A stretch of 64,000 bases of DNA from Desulfitobacterium dehalogenans ATCC 51507 (GTDB lineage: Bacteria; Bacillota; Desulfitobacteriia; Desulfitobacteriales; Desulfitobacteriaceae). This document shows, piece by piece, positions 35,419-42,708 of the stretch. Numbering within the stretch: the first letter of the stretch is position 1; each line of letters opens with the position of its first letter. The stretch is from positions 1,302,001 through 1,366,000 of the forward strand of contig NC_018017.1 of assembly GCF_000243155.2 (NCBI RefSeq). The letters run 5' to 3'. Position numbers and translations under genes: made by a program. A model generated the notes under the pieces. The model was given only the letters and a program-made list of their open reading frames with translations, was not told the DNA's origin and did not search any database.

Positions 35419-35499
35419 TATCCATACCCTTGTTGAGTATGGATGAGAATTAGAGGTTTCTCATGAGTTCACTGAACTTGCGGGAAGCCTCTTTTTTTG
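35419..35499 (+). terminator. groEL terminator
   Basis: A first hairpin ATCCATAC/GTATGGAT (about 35419-35443) is followed by the terminator proper: AGAGGTTTC/GAAGCCTCT (35452-35460, 35484-35492) with a T run to 35499. It separates groESL from the tail locus and is its left border. Confidence 0.88.
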
Positions 35500-35530
35500 T
35501 TTTCCGATGTTTTTGCCTTCTAGGCATTCT

Positions 35531-35872
35531 TTAGGCATCTTCGGATGCTTTTAGTTCGACTATTCCGAGGACTTTCATTCTGTTATCATGCGACAGCTTA
35601 CGAAAACTTGATAAAAGAGCCAGTTCATCCTCCGTTAACTCAACGGGGGATATTTTTTTGTCACTTATTCCATAGATATCATCCAGTCTAATCTCTAAGA
35701 AGTTGCAAATATTCAGAAGAGTAGATATGTCGATAGAGTTGGTTCCCTTTTCCCACGATGATATCGTGTTATCTCTTACTCCTAGATGGTTGGCTAATTG
35801 TTTCTGGGTTATACCTCTTCTTTCGCGATATTTGCGTAAGTTTTCAGCTACCCTTACCTTAACTGATTCCAT
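35531..35872 (-). CDS. CI-like XRE repressor of the tail locus
   Basis: 113 aa from the minus-strand ATG at 35872 (AAAGGGGTGG upstream). Residues about 8-65 are a Cro/CI-type helix-turn-helix: AENLRKYRERRGITQKQLANHLGVRDNTISSWEKGTNSIDISTLLNICNFLEIRLDDIYG. The short tail lacks the LexA-type self-cleavage peptidase domain, as in PBSX Xre, so induction must work differently from lambda CI. It is divergent from the Cro-like gene and faces three shared operators. Confidence 0.92.
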   Translation of the reverse strand: MESVKVRVAENLRKYRERRGITQKQLANHLGVRDNTISSWEKGTNSIDISTLLNICNFLEIRLDDIYGISDKKISPVELTEDELALLSSFRKLSHDNRMKVLGIVELKASEDA

Positions 35873-35931
35873 TAATAACCACCCCTTTGTGTTAATTATA
35901 CTTGTAATTATGACCTTAATCAAGATAAACA

Positions 35932-36010
35932 TTCATAAAGTATGAATAAAAGATATTGATTATTCATTATTCATGAAGTAAGATAGTGTTATGAGTTCAT
36001 AAAGTATGAA
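35932..36010. promoter_or_regulatory. Three phase-switch operators
   Basis: Two identical 15-bp palindromes TTCATAAAGTATGAA (35932-35946 and 35996-36010) and a degenerate third (35963-35977) lie in the divergent gap between the CI-like and Cro-like genes. Centres are 31 and 33 bases apart, about three helical turns, as for cooperative repressor dimers. Confidence 0.78.
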
Positions 36011-36026
36011 GTTAGGGGGTGAGGAT

Positions 36027-36278
36027 ATGGTAGGCGAAAATATTAAGCGGTATCTAGAAAACAAGGGTGTTACTCAGGTTTTTTTAGCCGAGAAAGCTAA
36101 GATTTCAACCGGAGCTATCAATCAAATGTTAAACGGTAAACGAAAAATCATCGTAGAAGAATACCTTGCTTTGAAGTGCCTTAAGCTAATCGCGGCTTAT
36201 CGTACTCGAAAGTTGGACAAGCTTCCTAAAAACAGGTGGGCCGAGATATTGGTAAGGGGAGGGACAATAAAGTCATGA
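36027..36278 (+). CDS. Cro-like XRE regulator
   Basis: 83 aa from the ATG at 36027 with GGGGGTGAGG upstream. Helix-turn-helix at about 3-45: GENIKRYLENKGVTQVFLAEKAKISTGAINQMLNGKRKIIVEEYLAL. As the first gene of the rightward operon, divergent from the CI-like repressor, it takes the place of Cro. It overlaps the next small gene by 4 bases. Confidence 0.88.
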   Translation: MVGENIKRYLENKGVTQVFLAEKAKISTGAINQMLNGKRKIIVEEYLALKCLKLIAAYRTRKLDKLPKNRWAEILVRGGTIKS

Positions 36279-36349
36279 CTGATCGAGATCAAAAGGTACA
36301 AGAGCTGTTTACGATATCCATTAGCTTAGTCCCAAAAAAGCAAGCCTAA
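36275..36349 (+). CDS. Coupled microprotein in the regulatory operon
   Basis: 24 aa (MTDRDQKVQELFTISISLVP then KKQA). Its ATGA overlaps the Cro-like stop and its TAATG overlaps the next start, so it fits exactly between two genes by overlapping stops and starts. That packing is the only evidence that it is translated; no family is recognised. Confidence 0.5.
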   Translation: MTDRDQKVQELFTISISLVPKKQA

Positions 36350-36561
36350 TGAAGCAGATCAAAAGAAAAAGGCCCGAAGTCCTGGCAGACTTAACGGGCG
36401 GAATAAAAATAATCTCTGATGTCAGTATATCACAATCTGAATTTATTGGTAAACTCCTACTCGACAGTGACACACACCAGTGGATATGTGATGTGTCCAG
36501 AGTGTTTGGAGTAAGCATGCGTAGAAAAGAGGAGTTGAGTGGCGGTGGAAGAAAGAATTGA
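36349..36561 (+). CDS. Small phage-type protein of unknown function
   Basis: 70 aa, basic. Starts ATG within TAATG of the microprotein and overlaps the next gene. KQIKRKRPEVLADLTGGIKIISDVSISQSEFIGKLLLDSDTHQWICDVSRVFGVSMRRKE has no motif I recognise. The position corresponds to small early genes before the late activator in PBSX-like loci. Confidence 0.55.
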   Translation: MKQIKRKRPEVLADLTGGIKIISDVSISQSEFIGKLLLDSDTHQWICDVSRVFGVSMRRKEELSGGGRKN

Positions 36562-36973
36562 AAGGCATATTAATCAATATGTCGAAGCAGAGCTTAGGAA
36601 TTATCGGACATACAAAAAACTTATTGAGGAATACGATAAAGAGTTGCTGTATACAGGTGCTAAATCGGGGCTTGGTAAAGACCCAACAGGGAGATTCTCA
36701 CAGAATCAGATAAGCGACCCAACACATGATGAAGTAGCGAGGATTATCGCTAATGAGCAGAGAGTTAGCAGAATGAAAGATGTTGTGAAGTGTATCGAGG
36801 ATGTCTTGGAAGAGTTGTCGGAAGAGGAAACAAGATTAGTCGAGATGAAATATTTTAAGAGTTGCTATACAGACTTTGGGATCATCAGTGAGCTGCACAT
36901 AGGGCAAACAAAGTACTATGGAGACAAAAGAAGGATAATCAGAAGGTTTGCTTTAAGGATGCGATTGATATAA
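36539..36973 (+). CDS. ArpU/Xpf-like late-gene activator
   Basis: 144 aa starting GTG (36539, or 36545) behind AAAAGAGGAG. Mostly helical; the C-terminus LSEEETRLVEMKYFKSCYTDFGIISELHIGQTKYYGDKRRIIRRFALRMRLI looks like sigma region 4 (helix-turn-helix), as in ArpU/RinA family phage activators and PBSX Xpf. In PBSX, Xpf turns on the late operon; here the late operon starts 350 bases downstream. DNA target is probably in that gap. Confidence 0.8.
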   Translation: MAVEERIERHINQYVEAELRNYRTYKKLIEEYDKELLYTGAKSGLGKDPTGRFSQNQISDPTHDEVARIIANEQRVSRMKDVVKCIEDVLEELSEEETRLVEMKYFKSCYTDFGIISELHIGQTKYYGDKRRIIRRFALRMRLI

Positions 36974-37323
36974 ACGTAGAATTTGCGAAGTATTCAGCAC
37001 CATTTCCGTAGTATTATGGTATCAGTGAAAGGCGTCCAGAAATGGGCACCTTTCATTATTTATAGGAGTGCCCCTTTCGACAATTCTCCTCTCGGGCGGC
37101 TAGGTGAAATATAGACTAGCCGCTTTGGCTATGCTTTAGATAGTGATGTAGTTGTGAAGATTATAGGGTAAGATTGCGAACCGAGGATATTTAAAGCATT
37201 TACCAAGTTATTGGTAGGTGCTTTCTTTATATTTATTTTTGCCGCTTCGGTACTGTCGGCGCAAAACAACAGGACTCCACCGGACACGACCGGGCAAAAA
37301 GTAATGATGAAAGGATGATTCTT
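36974..37323 (+). promoter_or_regulatory. Leader between regulators and late tail genes, with three hairpins
   Basis: 350 bases without a gene. Three hairpins: GAAAGGCGTCC/GGGCACCTTTC (37027-37037, 37044-37054, one mismatch), GCGGCTAG/CTAGCCGC (37096-37103, 37115-37122), and an 11-bp stem AGCATTTACCA/TGGTAGGTGCT (37195-37205, 37212-37222) followed by a T-rich run. Terminase, portal and capsid genes would lie here in PBSX. The hairpins could end early transcripts or act as an attenuator for the late operon. Confidence 0.6.
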
Positions 37324-37629
37324 ATGAACAAAAAGCAGTATGAAGAGGGGTTAAAGGCAGAGATTGCGAAGCTTCAAGCTTCCTTCGTGGAGTACAGTTG
37401 GGCACACTGGGTACCCGGTCATTGGGAGGAGAATCGTTTTGTCGAAGACAAAGGGGCAATCAAGATTAATAAGGAGGTGATGCCGGCCTATCGGGGGAAC
37501 TACGGCTCTACCGGGATGCATGTCGGAAAAAAATGGCTGGGTGGAAGGCAGATTTATGATGACCACTTCTATGCAGGAGATGGAACAAGTCAAGAATGGC
37601 CAGTCGTCAAAGAAGGAGTGATCCGATGA
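37324..37629 (+). CDS. First late-operon protein, unknown
   Basis: 101 aa from the ATG at 37324 (GAAAGGA about 10 bases upstream). Hydrophilic, Trp/Tyr-rich: WAHWVPGHWEENRFVEDKGAIKINKEVMPAYRGNYGSTGMHVGKKWLGGRQIYDDHFYAGDG. I do not recognise the family. The gene overlaps the next by 4 bases, and its position just before the tail terminator suggests a role at the tail end or neck. Confidence 0.6.
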   Translation: MNKKQYEEGLKAEIAKLQASFVEYSWAHWVPGHWEENRFVEDKGAIKINKEVMPAYRGNYGSTGMHVGKKWLGGRQIYDDHFYAGDGTSQEWPVVKEGVIR

Positions 37630-38087
37630 GCGCTATTACAGTTAATGGGGTACGGGATAGTGTTATAACACTATTACATCAGCATTTCTCCGGCATCTCT
37701 ACTTATGGCGAAGAGATTCTGCAAGGTCCTGATAAACCTTATTTTTTTGTGAAGCTTTTCCAGGTGTCTCAGGATCAGCTCATCAGCCAGCGATATCAAC
37801 GGAACCACTCTTTCGATATTCACTACTTTCCGGCAGCGGTGGATGAGGGCGAAGAAAATCGGCAAAATGAGGAGATGCACGGCATAGCTGAGCAGCTGTA
37901 CGAAAAAATGGAGCTGATCCCGGTGATAGGCGGGGATGATGAACCAATGCGAGGTACGAAAATGCGACATGAAATTATCGACGGAGTGCTGCATTTTTTT
38001 GTGGATTACAACTTTCAGATCATAAAAGAGACGACACTCGATCCACTGATGCAGACGATGGAACAGGAGGGATTTATTCGTGGCTAA
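37626..38087 (+). CDS. Phage tail terminator-like protein (XkdJ position)
   Basis: 153 aa from the ATG at 37626. AITVNGVRDSVITLLHQHFSGISTYGEEILQGPDKPYFFVKLFQVSQDQLISQRYQRNHSFDIHYFP resembles the tail terminator/completion proteins of Firmicute myophages (PBSX xkdJ-like position, upstream of the sheath). Such proteins cap the tube after it reaches the length set by the tape measure. Assignment rests on composition and gene order. Confidence 0.7.
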   Translation: MSAITVNGVRDSVITLLHQHFSGISTYGEEILQGPDKPYFFVKLFQVSQDQLISQRYQRNHSFDIHYFPAAVDEGEENRQNEEMHGIAEQLYEKMELIPVIGGDDEPMRGTKMRHEIIDGVLHFFVDYNFQIIKETTLDPLMQTMEQEGFIRG

Positions 38088-38256
38088 GAAAGATAAACCT
38101 GTTGAAAAAGTATATTCAAAGTCGCAGATCCTGCAATCAAAGCAATTCACGGCACAAAGAGACGTATTAAAGGCTTTGCTGAGGGATGGCGTCAACTATA
38201 CCAAGAATGAAGCTATCTCAATTCTTGGTGATTTTTTAACAAAGGAGGCTAAATAA
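38080..38256 (+). CDS. Small conserved PBSX-type tail protein
   Basis: 58 aa starting GTG at 38080 with AGGAGGG upstream; overlaps the preceding gene by 8 bases and ends 2 bases before the sheath gene. KVYSKSQILQSKQFTAQRDVLKALLRDGVNYTKNEAISILGDFLTKEAK matches a pattern often seen just before sheath genes in PBSX-like loci (helix, RDxLxxLL, glycine, xxEAxxxLxxFL). Its role is unknown. Confidence 0.7.
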   Translation: MAKKDKPVEKVYSKSQILQSKQFTAQRDVLKALLRDGVNYTKNEAISILGDFLTKEAK

Positions 38257-38258
38257 AA

Positions 38259-39575
38259 ATGGCAGCAGGCACATTTACAAATCAAAACAAGGTGAGACCT
38301 GGCGTATATATTAATTTTAAATCTGAGCCCCAGGTAGGAAAGACTTTGGGCGAACGGGGGATTACATCCATCCCATTAATTCTAAGCTGGGGCGAGCCCA
38401 ATAAAATTATAACCATCGAAGCTGGCGAGGATGTATTTACGAAACTGGGGTATCCCATCAAGGATTCTAAATTACTCTTGATCAATGAGGCTTTGAAACG
38501 TGCCAGGAAACTACTTCTCTATCGACTGAACGTTGGCACGAAGGCGACGGCAACAGTAGGAAACTTGACGGTATCGGCCAAGTGGGGCGGAGTCCGTGGT
38601 AACGATATTACCATCGTTATTCAGGAAAATATCGATGATGAGACAAAGTTTGATGTATCGACCTTAGTGGACGGAGCCGAGATCGACAAGCAAACCGTGT
38701 CCGATATCGACGGTCTTACCGCAAATGATTGGGTCATTTTTTCTGGTACCGGCACCCTAATAGAAACAGCAGGTGCTCCACTAGTGAACGGGTCTGATGG
38801 AACCGTGACGAATCAGGCCTATGTCGATTATCTGGCTGCTGTGGAGATTTTCGACTTTAACACGATTGCGCTGCCTAGCACAGATGATACGCTCAAGGCA
38901 ACCTTCACGGCCTTTGCCAAACGGCTCCGGGACGACGAAGGGAAAAAGATCCAGGTCGTTCTTGAAAATTACCCTGCTGCTGATTATGAGGGTGTGATTA
39001 GTGTTAAAAACGGCGTAGTACTCTCTAATGGAACTACCCTGACAGCAGCTCAAGCGACAGCGTGGGTGGCCAGTGCAACTGCGGGGGCACAGGTAAATGA
39101 ATCGCTCACCTATCAGGCCTACGAGGATGCAGTCGATGTAGCTCCCCGGTATACCAATGCCCAGATCGTTGCGGCGTTGCAGGCAGGGGAATTCTTATTT
39201 ACCGCGAATGACAACCAGGCGCTGGTGGAGCAGGATATTAACACCCTGACCAGCTTCACGGTGGATAAAGGAAAGCAGCTCGCCAAGAACCGAGTGATCA
39301 GGGTCCTGGATGGAATAAACAATGATTTTGTCCGGATTTTTTCGAAGTTCTATATTGGCAAAGTATCCAATAATGCGGATGGACGGAACCTGTTGAAATC
39401 AGAGTGTATTAACTACATGAACACCTTACAGGGTATTGATGCAATTCAGAATTTTGATGCTCAATCGGATATAACAGTTCAAGCCGGTAATGATGTGGAT
39501 GCGGTCTATATTGAGGCTTACGCATGGCCGGTAGATAGCATTGAAAAGATTTATGTTCTTGTACGGATTAAATAG
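38259..39575 (+). CDS. xkdK: Contractile tail sheath protein (XkdK-like)
   Basis: 438 aa. N-terminus MAAGTFTNQNKVRPGVYINFKSEPQ and RGITSIPLILSWGEPNKIITIE are hallmark of the Phage_sheath_1 family; the C-terminus RVLDGINNDFVRIFSKFYIGKVSNNADGRNLLKSECINYMNTLQ forms the conserved sheath core. The sheath contracts to drive the tube into the target cell. Its presence fixes the tail as contractile (myovirus or R-type). Confidence 0.95.
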   Translation: MAAGTFTNQNKVRPGVYINFKSEPQVGKTLGERGITSIPLILSWGEPNKIITIEAGEDVFTKLGYPIKDSKLLLINEALKRARKLLLYRLNVGTKATATVGNLTVSAKWGGVRGNDITIVIQENIDDETKFDVSTLVDGAEIDKQTVSDIDGLTANDWVIFSGTGTLIETAGAPLVNGSDGTVTNQAYVDYLAAVEIFDFNTIALPSTDDTLKATFTAFAKRLRDDEGKKIQVVLENYPAADYEGVISVKNGVVLSNGTTLTAAQATAWVASATAGAQVNESLTYQAYEDAVDVAPRYTNAQIVAALQAGEFLFTANDNQALVEQDINTLTSFTVDKGKQLAKNRVIRVLDGINNDFVRIFSKFYIGKVSNNADGRNLLKSECINYMNTLQGIDAIQNFDAQSDITVQAGNDVDAVYIEAYAWPVDSIEKIYVLVRIK

Positions 39576-39594
39576 AAAGTGAAGGTGAGATAAG

Positions 39595-40062
39595 ATGGCA
39601 TATTTAAGATCGGAAGACGCAGTTAGCGGCAAGCAGGCCAAAGCTTTTGCTACGATCAATGGTCGGGTGGAAGAGTTATTTTATGCTAAATCCATTGAGG
39701 CTACCATTGAAAAGAATAAAGCGGATGTCCCTATTCTGGGCAGGACGAATGTGGGAAAGAAAGCTGCGGGCTGGGCCGGCAGTGGGACCTTGACGATCTA
39801 TTATTTTACGAGCCTGTTCAGGCAGTTGATGATTGAATATGTGAAAACCGGGCGGGACTTCTATTTTGACCTTCAAATCGTCAACGAGGACCCAGCCTCT
39901 GGTGTAGGGAAACAGACAGTTGTGCTTAAAGGCTGCAATTTGGACAGCATAGTAGCAACTTCCTTTGATATCACTTCGGATGATCCTCTGGAAGAGGAGA
40001 TGCCCTTTACTTTCGAGGATATTGATATGCTGGATCAGTTTAGTCGGCCTGTGACGGTATAA
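39595..40062 (+). CDS. xkdM: Tail tube protein (XkdM-like)
   Basis: 155 aa. LRSEDAVSGKQAKAFATINGRVEELFYAKSIEATIEKNKADVPILGRTNVGKKAAGWAGSGTLTIYYFTSLFRQLMIEYVKTGRDFYFDLQIVNEDP is the PBSX XkdM pattern. It polymerises into the inner tube inside the sheath. 19 bases after the sheath gene. Confidence 0.94.
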   Translation: MAYLRSEDAVSGKQAKAFATINGRVEELFYAKSIEATIEKNKADVPILGRTNVGKKAAGWAGSGTLTIYYFTSLFRQLMIEYVKTGRDFYFDLQIVNEDPASGVGKQTVVLKGCNLDSIVATSFDITSDDPLEEEMPFTFEDIDMLDQFSRPVTV

Positions 40063-40117
40063 AAGCACTTTTTGAGGTTATATCATGCCGTGAGACACAT
40101 CTCTAACTTCGCTTTTG

Positions 40118-40145
40118 AGGAGATCAGATAAAATGCTGGTCTCCT
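40118..40145 (+). terminator. Hairpin between tube and tail chaperone genes
   Basis: A 10-bp stem with one G-U pair (40118-40127, 40136-40145) and a short T run. A partial terminator here would make the sheath and tube genes, needed in many copies, more expressed than those downstream. Confidence 0.55.
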
Positions 40146-40207
40146 TTCCATTACCGTTGTTAAATGTTTTCTTAGTATTTGATGAAATTTGGGAGGAATA
40201 AAGAAAT

Positions 40208-40621
40208 ATGAGTGATTTACAAGATTTCTTAATGGACAGTTTTGAAGATGCAGAAATTATTGAACGCAAAGTAAGTCTTGGCGGGAAGGAAAAGATTATG
40301 AAGTTTAAAGCTATTTCAGCCGCCACAGGTGACGAGATCAGGAAGAGCTGCCGTAAAACAAGCTTCCATAAAGGTCAGCGGGTTGTTGAGACTGACCAGG
40401 ATGCATTCGTGGCTAAACTGATTATTGAAACAACTGTATTTCCTGACTTCAAATCACAGGAGCTTCAGCAAAGCTGGGGGGTGCTTGGGGCTGAAAATCT
40501 TCTAAAAGCCATGAAAGCAAAAATGAAGGATGGTGAATATGCTACCGTTTCGACTATTGTCAGTGAAATTAATGGTTATGACACGAGCATGAACGATTTG
40601 GTCGAAGAAGCAAAAAACTAA
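40208..40621 (+). CDS. xkdN: Tail assembly chaperone, short form (XkdN-like)
   Basis: 137 aa, GGGAGGAA upstream. SDLQDFLMDSFEDAEIIERKVSLGGKEKIMKFKAISAATGDEIRKSCRK fits the XkdN family, the PBSX counterpart of lambda gpG. It lies between tube and tape measure as expected. The last three codons contain the slippery heptamer A-AAA-AAC and the stop follows at once, so part of the ribosomes should continue into the -1 frame. Confidence 0.92.
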   Translation: MSDLQDFLMDSFEDAEIIERKVSLGGKEKIMKFKAISAATGDEIRKSCRKTSFHKGQRVVETDQDAFVAKLIIETTVFPDFKSQELQQSWGVLGAENLLKAMKAKMKDGEYATVSTIVSEINGYDTSMNDLVEEAKN

Positions 40622-40797
40622 TTGAGGAGGGCAATGCTGAGTGGAATTACGCTTACTACGCCCTCCATGAGCTTCATATTTCGCCTGGTGCATTTATGAG
40701 ATTGCCCCGTAATGAAAAGGCGGCCATTTATGCCATGATCGATATTCGCATCAAAAAAGAAAAGCAGGAGATGGCGAAAACAAGGAAAAAGAGATGA
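40612..40797 (+). CDS. -1 frameshift extension of the tail assembly chaperone (gpGT-like)
   Basis: Slippery site A-AAA-AAC at 40612-40618, 0-frame stop TAA at 40619, and a 59-codon -1 frame from CTA 40618 to TGA 40795-40797: LIEEGNAEWNYAYYALHELH and on to a basic KKEKQEMAKTRKKR end. After a 7-base spacer a 7-bp GC-rich stem GGAGGGC/GCCCTCC (40626-40632, 40660-40666) can act as stimulator. The fused product would have 196 aa. This is the conserved layout of tail chaperones that load tape measure protein. There is no independent start codon with a proper ribosome site for the extension. Confidence 0.88.
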   Translation, partial: KKLIEEGNAEWNYAYYALHELHISPGAFMRLPRNEKAAIYAMIDIRIKKEKQEMAKTRKKR

Positions 40798-40872
40798 GGC
40801 GGCTAAGTCCAAAAGGAATAGCAATTGGTCAAAAACTTCGTCTTAACTAAGAACTCAAAAGGAGGTGGTAAT

Positions 40873-41457
40873 GTGGCAACGATTAGTTCCGCATTGGGTA
40901 TGTTTAATAAAATACCCAATGTTGCAGATAAGTTAATCCACGCTGCAAAAGTAATTGGTGAGCCAACAATGGGTGCTGCAGTAAAACAACAGCAGATTAT
41001 AGATGCGTCACTTTCAGGAACAATGTTCCCCATATTCAAGCCCATAGACATAAACATATTGGAGCAGCTTAAAGGCTTAGTAATGCGGATTTCGAAGCTA
41101 AATCCAATAGAAGGATTAGTGGCAACGAGCAGTTCAGCATTGGGTATGTTTAATAAAATACCCAATGTTGCAGACAAGTTAATCCACGCAGCAAAAGTAA
41201 TTGGCGAGCCAACAATAGGTGCGGCAATGAAACAACAGCAGACTATAGATACTTTTAGCGCAAAGGCCGGGAGTGAGCCTCTTGGTAAGGCGATTTATCA
41301 TCGAATTACAAAGCAAGCTTTAGCATTAGGACAAGATGTGGATGCTTCACTTTCAGGAACAATGTCTTTCATGTCCAATACCATAGATCCAAGCAAATTG
41401 GAGCAGCTTAATGGCTTAGCAATGCGGCTCTCTATGCTAAATCCAACTGAAGGATTA
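40873..41457 (+). repeat. In-frame tandem duplication in the tape measure gene
   Basis: Unit 1 is 40873-41118 (82 codons), unit 2 is 41119-41457 (113 codons). Both start GTGGCAACG and both end in a shared GGATTA motif; segments SALGMFNKIPNVADKLIHAAKV and ASLSGTM...LEQL occur in each. Unit 2 has 31 extra codons (AKAGSEPLGKAIYHRITKQALALGQ region) that unit 1 lacks. Unit 2's GTG at 41119 has AAGGA 4 bases upstream and might be the older start. Confidence 0.9.
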
Positions 41458-42669
41458 GAAGGGGCCGCATCTTCGATGAAAGAACTGATGTCAGGCAACT
41501 ATACATCAATGGCTGACCGCTTTAACATGAGCGGGGCAATGCTTGAAGGCAGTGAGGTGCAGCAGGCTGGACTTAAAGGAAATATCGATGAATTTATTAA
41601 AGGGATGGACGAATTATTAAACCAGCAAAACATGACTCAGGAAGCTTTTGAAAAGTTGCTGGACCGCCCGTTGGTAAAGTGGCAGAAGATTATTCAAATA
41701 TTTAAGTATAGTATGGCTAACGCGGGGGAAGATGCTGCGAATGCTTTGTCCCCTCTCTTGGATATGATTATTAAAGGTTTTGAGTCTGACGAATTTAGAC
41801 TGTTTCTTAACATTGTAAGCGTTGGGCTAACTGGGTTAGTTGCTGGAATCCAATGGGTAGTTACGATGGTTCAAAATGCATGGCCCGCTATTCTGCAGAT
41901 ATTTTTGGGTATAGGGACCTTGATATACAATCTGGGTGTGATTCTCTTGGGCTTAATGCCAATCATACTAGGAGTTGCGGCAGCTTGGTTGGTGCTGAAT
42001 TTCGTTGTGAAGAAGAACCCCATCGGGTTGTTTATTAGTTCTGTAATAGGGCTTATTACTGTTTTGGTATCGTTAGGCTTAGTAACGAACGGAATCAGAC
42101 AAGTGTTCTCTGATGCCTTTGGGTTTATTGTTGATGTTGTGGAAGACGCAATAAATGCAGTTTTTGGAATAATTAATGGTGCGATAAAAGGAATAAACGC
42201 AGTATCTGGATTCTTTGCTAATCTCTTAAATGTTGAGTCAAAACAAATACAAGAGATCCAAGTTAAGGCTGATTTTTCAGAATTTAAAAAGGCTGGACAA
42301 AATGCCATAGAGAATTTTTCAATAGATGATCTAAAAGCAAAGTTTGGGCTTGATAATAAGTTTAATAAGCAAGAAGACTATCCCCTAAACAATCCTCTAG
42401 AGGATTCCTTCCCCAACATTGACCGAATCGACAGAGTCGGCGAAGTCGGCAAAATCAATGACACCGTAGATATCTCCAGTGAAGATCTGAAGATTATGCG
42501 CGAGTTAGCCGAAATGAAGAACATCCAAAACTTCGTAACGCTCACCCCGACGGTATCTGTGACCACAGGAGACATCCGCAATGGAAGTGATGCGGATACC
42601 ATTGTATCCAAGATTAAGACCATGTTGGAGAGAGATATCGCATCATCGACATCAGCTGTGTATGGATAA
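40873..42669 (+). CDS. Tape measure protein, short, with N-terminal duplication
   Basis: 598 aa from the GTG at 40873 with AAAGGAGGTGG upstream (TTG 40825 is a weaker choice). Tape measure features: NMTQEAFEKLLDRPLVKWQKIIQIFKYSMANAGEDAANALSPLLDMII, several hydrophobic helices at about 310-420 (VGLTGLVAGIQWVVTMV, ILGVAAAWLVL, LFISSVIGLITVLVSLGL), and a C-terminal baseplate-binding part. The first 82 codons are a diverged copy of codons 83-195. XkdO of PBSX is over 1300 aa; this is less than half, implying a short tail if functional. Confidence 0.9.
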   Translation: MATISSALGMFNKIPNVADKLIHAAKVIGEPTMGAAVKQQQIIDASLSGTMFPIFKPIDINILEQLKGLVMRISKLNPIEGLVATSSSALGMFNKIPNVADKLIHAAKVIGEPTIGAAMKQQQTIDTFSAKAGSEPLGKAIYHRITKQALALGQDVDASLSGTMSFMSNTIDPSKLEQLNGLAMRLSMLNPTEGLEGAASSMKELMSGNYTSMADRFNMSGAMLEGSEVQQAGLKGNIDEFIKGMDELLNQQNMTQEAFEKLLDRPLVKWQKIIQIFKYSMANAGEDAANALSPLLDMIIKGFESDEFRLFLNIVSVGLTGLVAGIQWVVTMVQNAWPAILQIFLGIGTLIYNLGVILLGLMPIILGVAAAWLVLNFVVKKNPIGLFISSVIGLITVLVSLGLVTNGIRQVFSDAFGFIVDVVEDAINAVFGIINGAIKGINAVSGFFANLLNVESKQIQEIQVKADFSEFKKAGQNAIENFSIDDLKAKFGLDNKFNKQEDYPLNNPLEDSFPNIDRIDRVGEVGKINDTVDISSEDLKIMRELAEMKNIQNFVTLTPTVSVTTGDIRNGSDADTIVSKIKTMLERDIASSTSAVYG

Positions 42670-42708
42670 GTCATAAAATAATGCCATGGAAAGGCAGGTG
42701 ATACCAAA

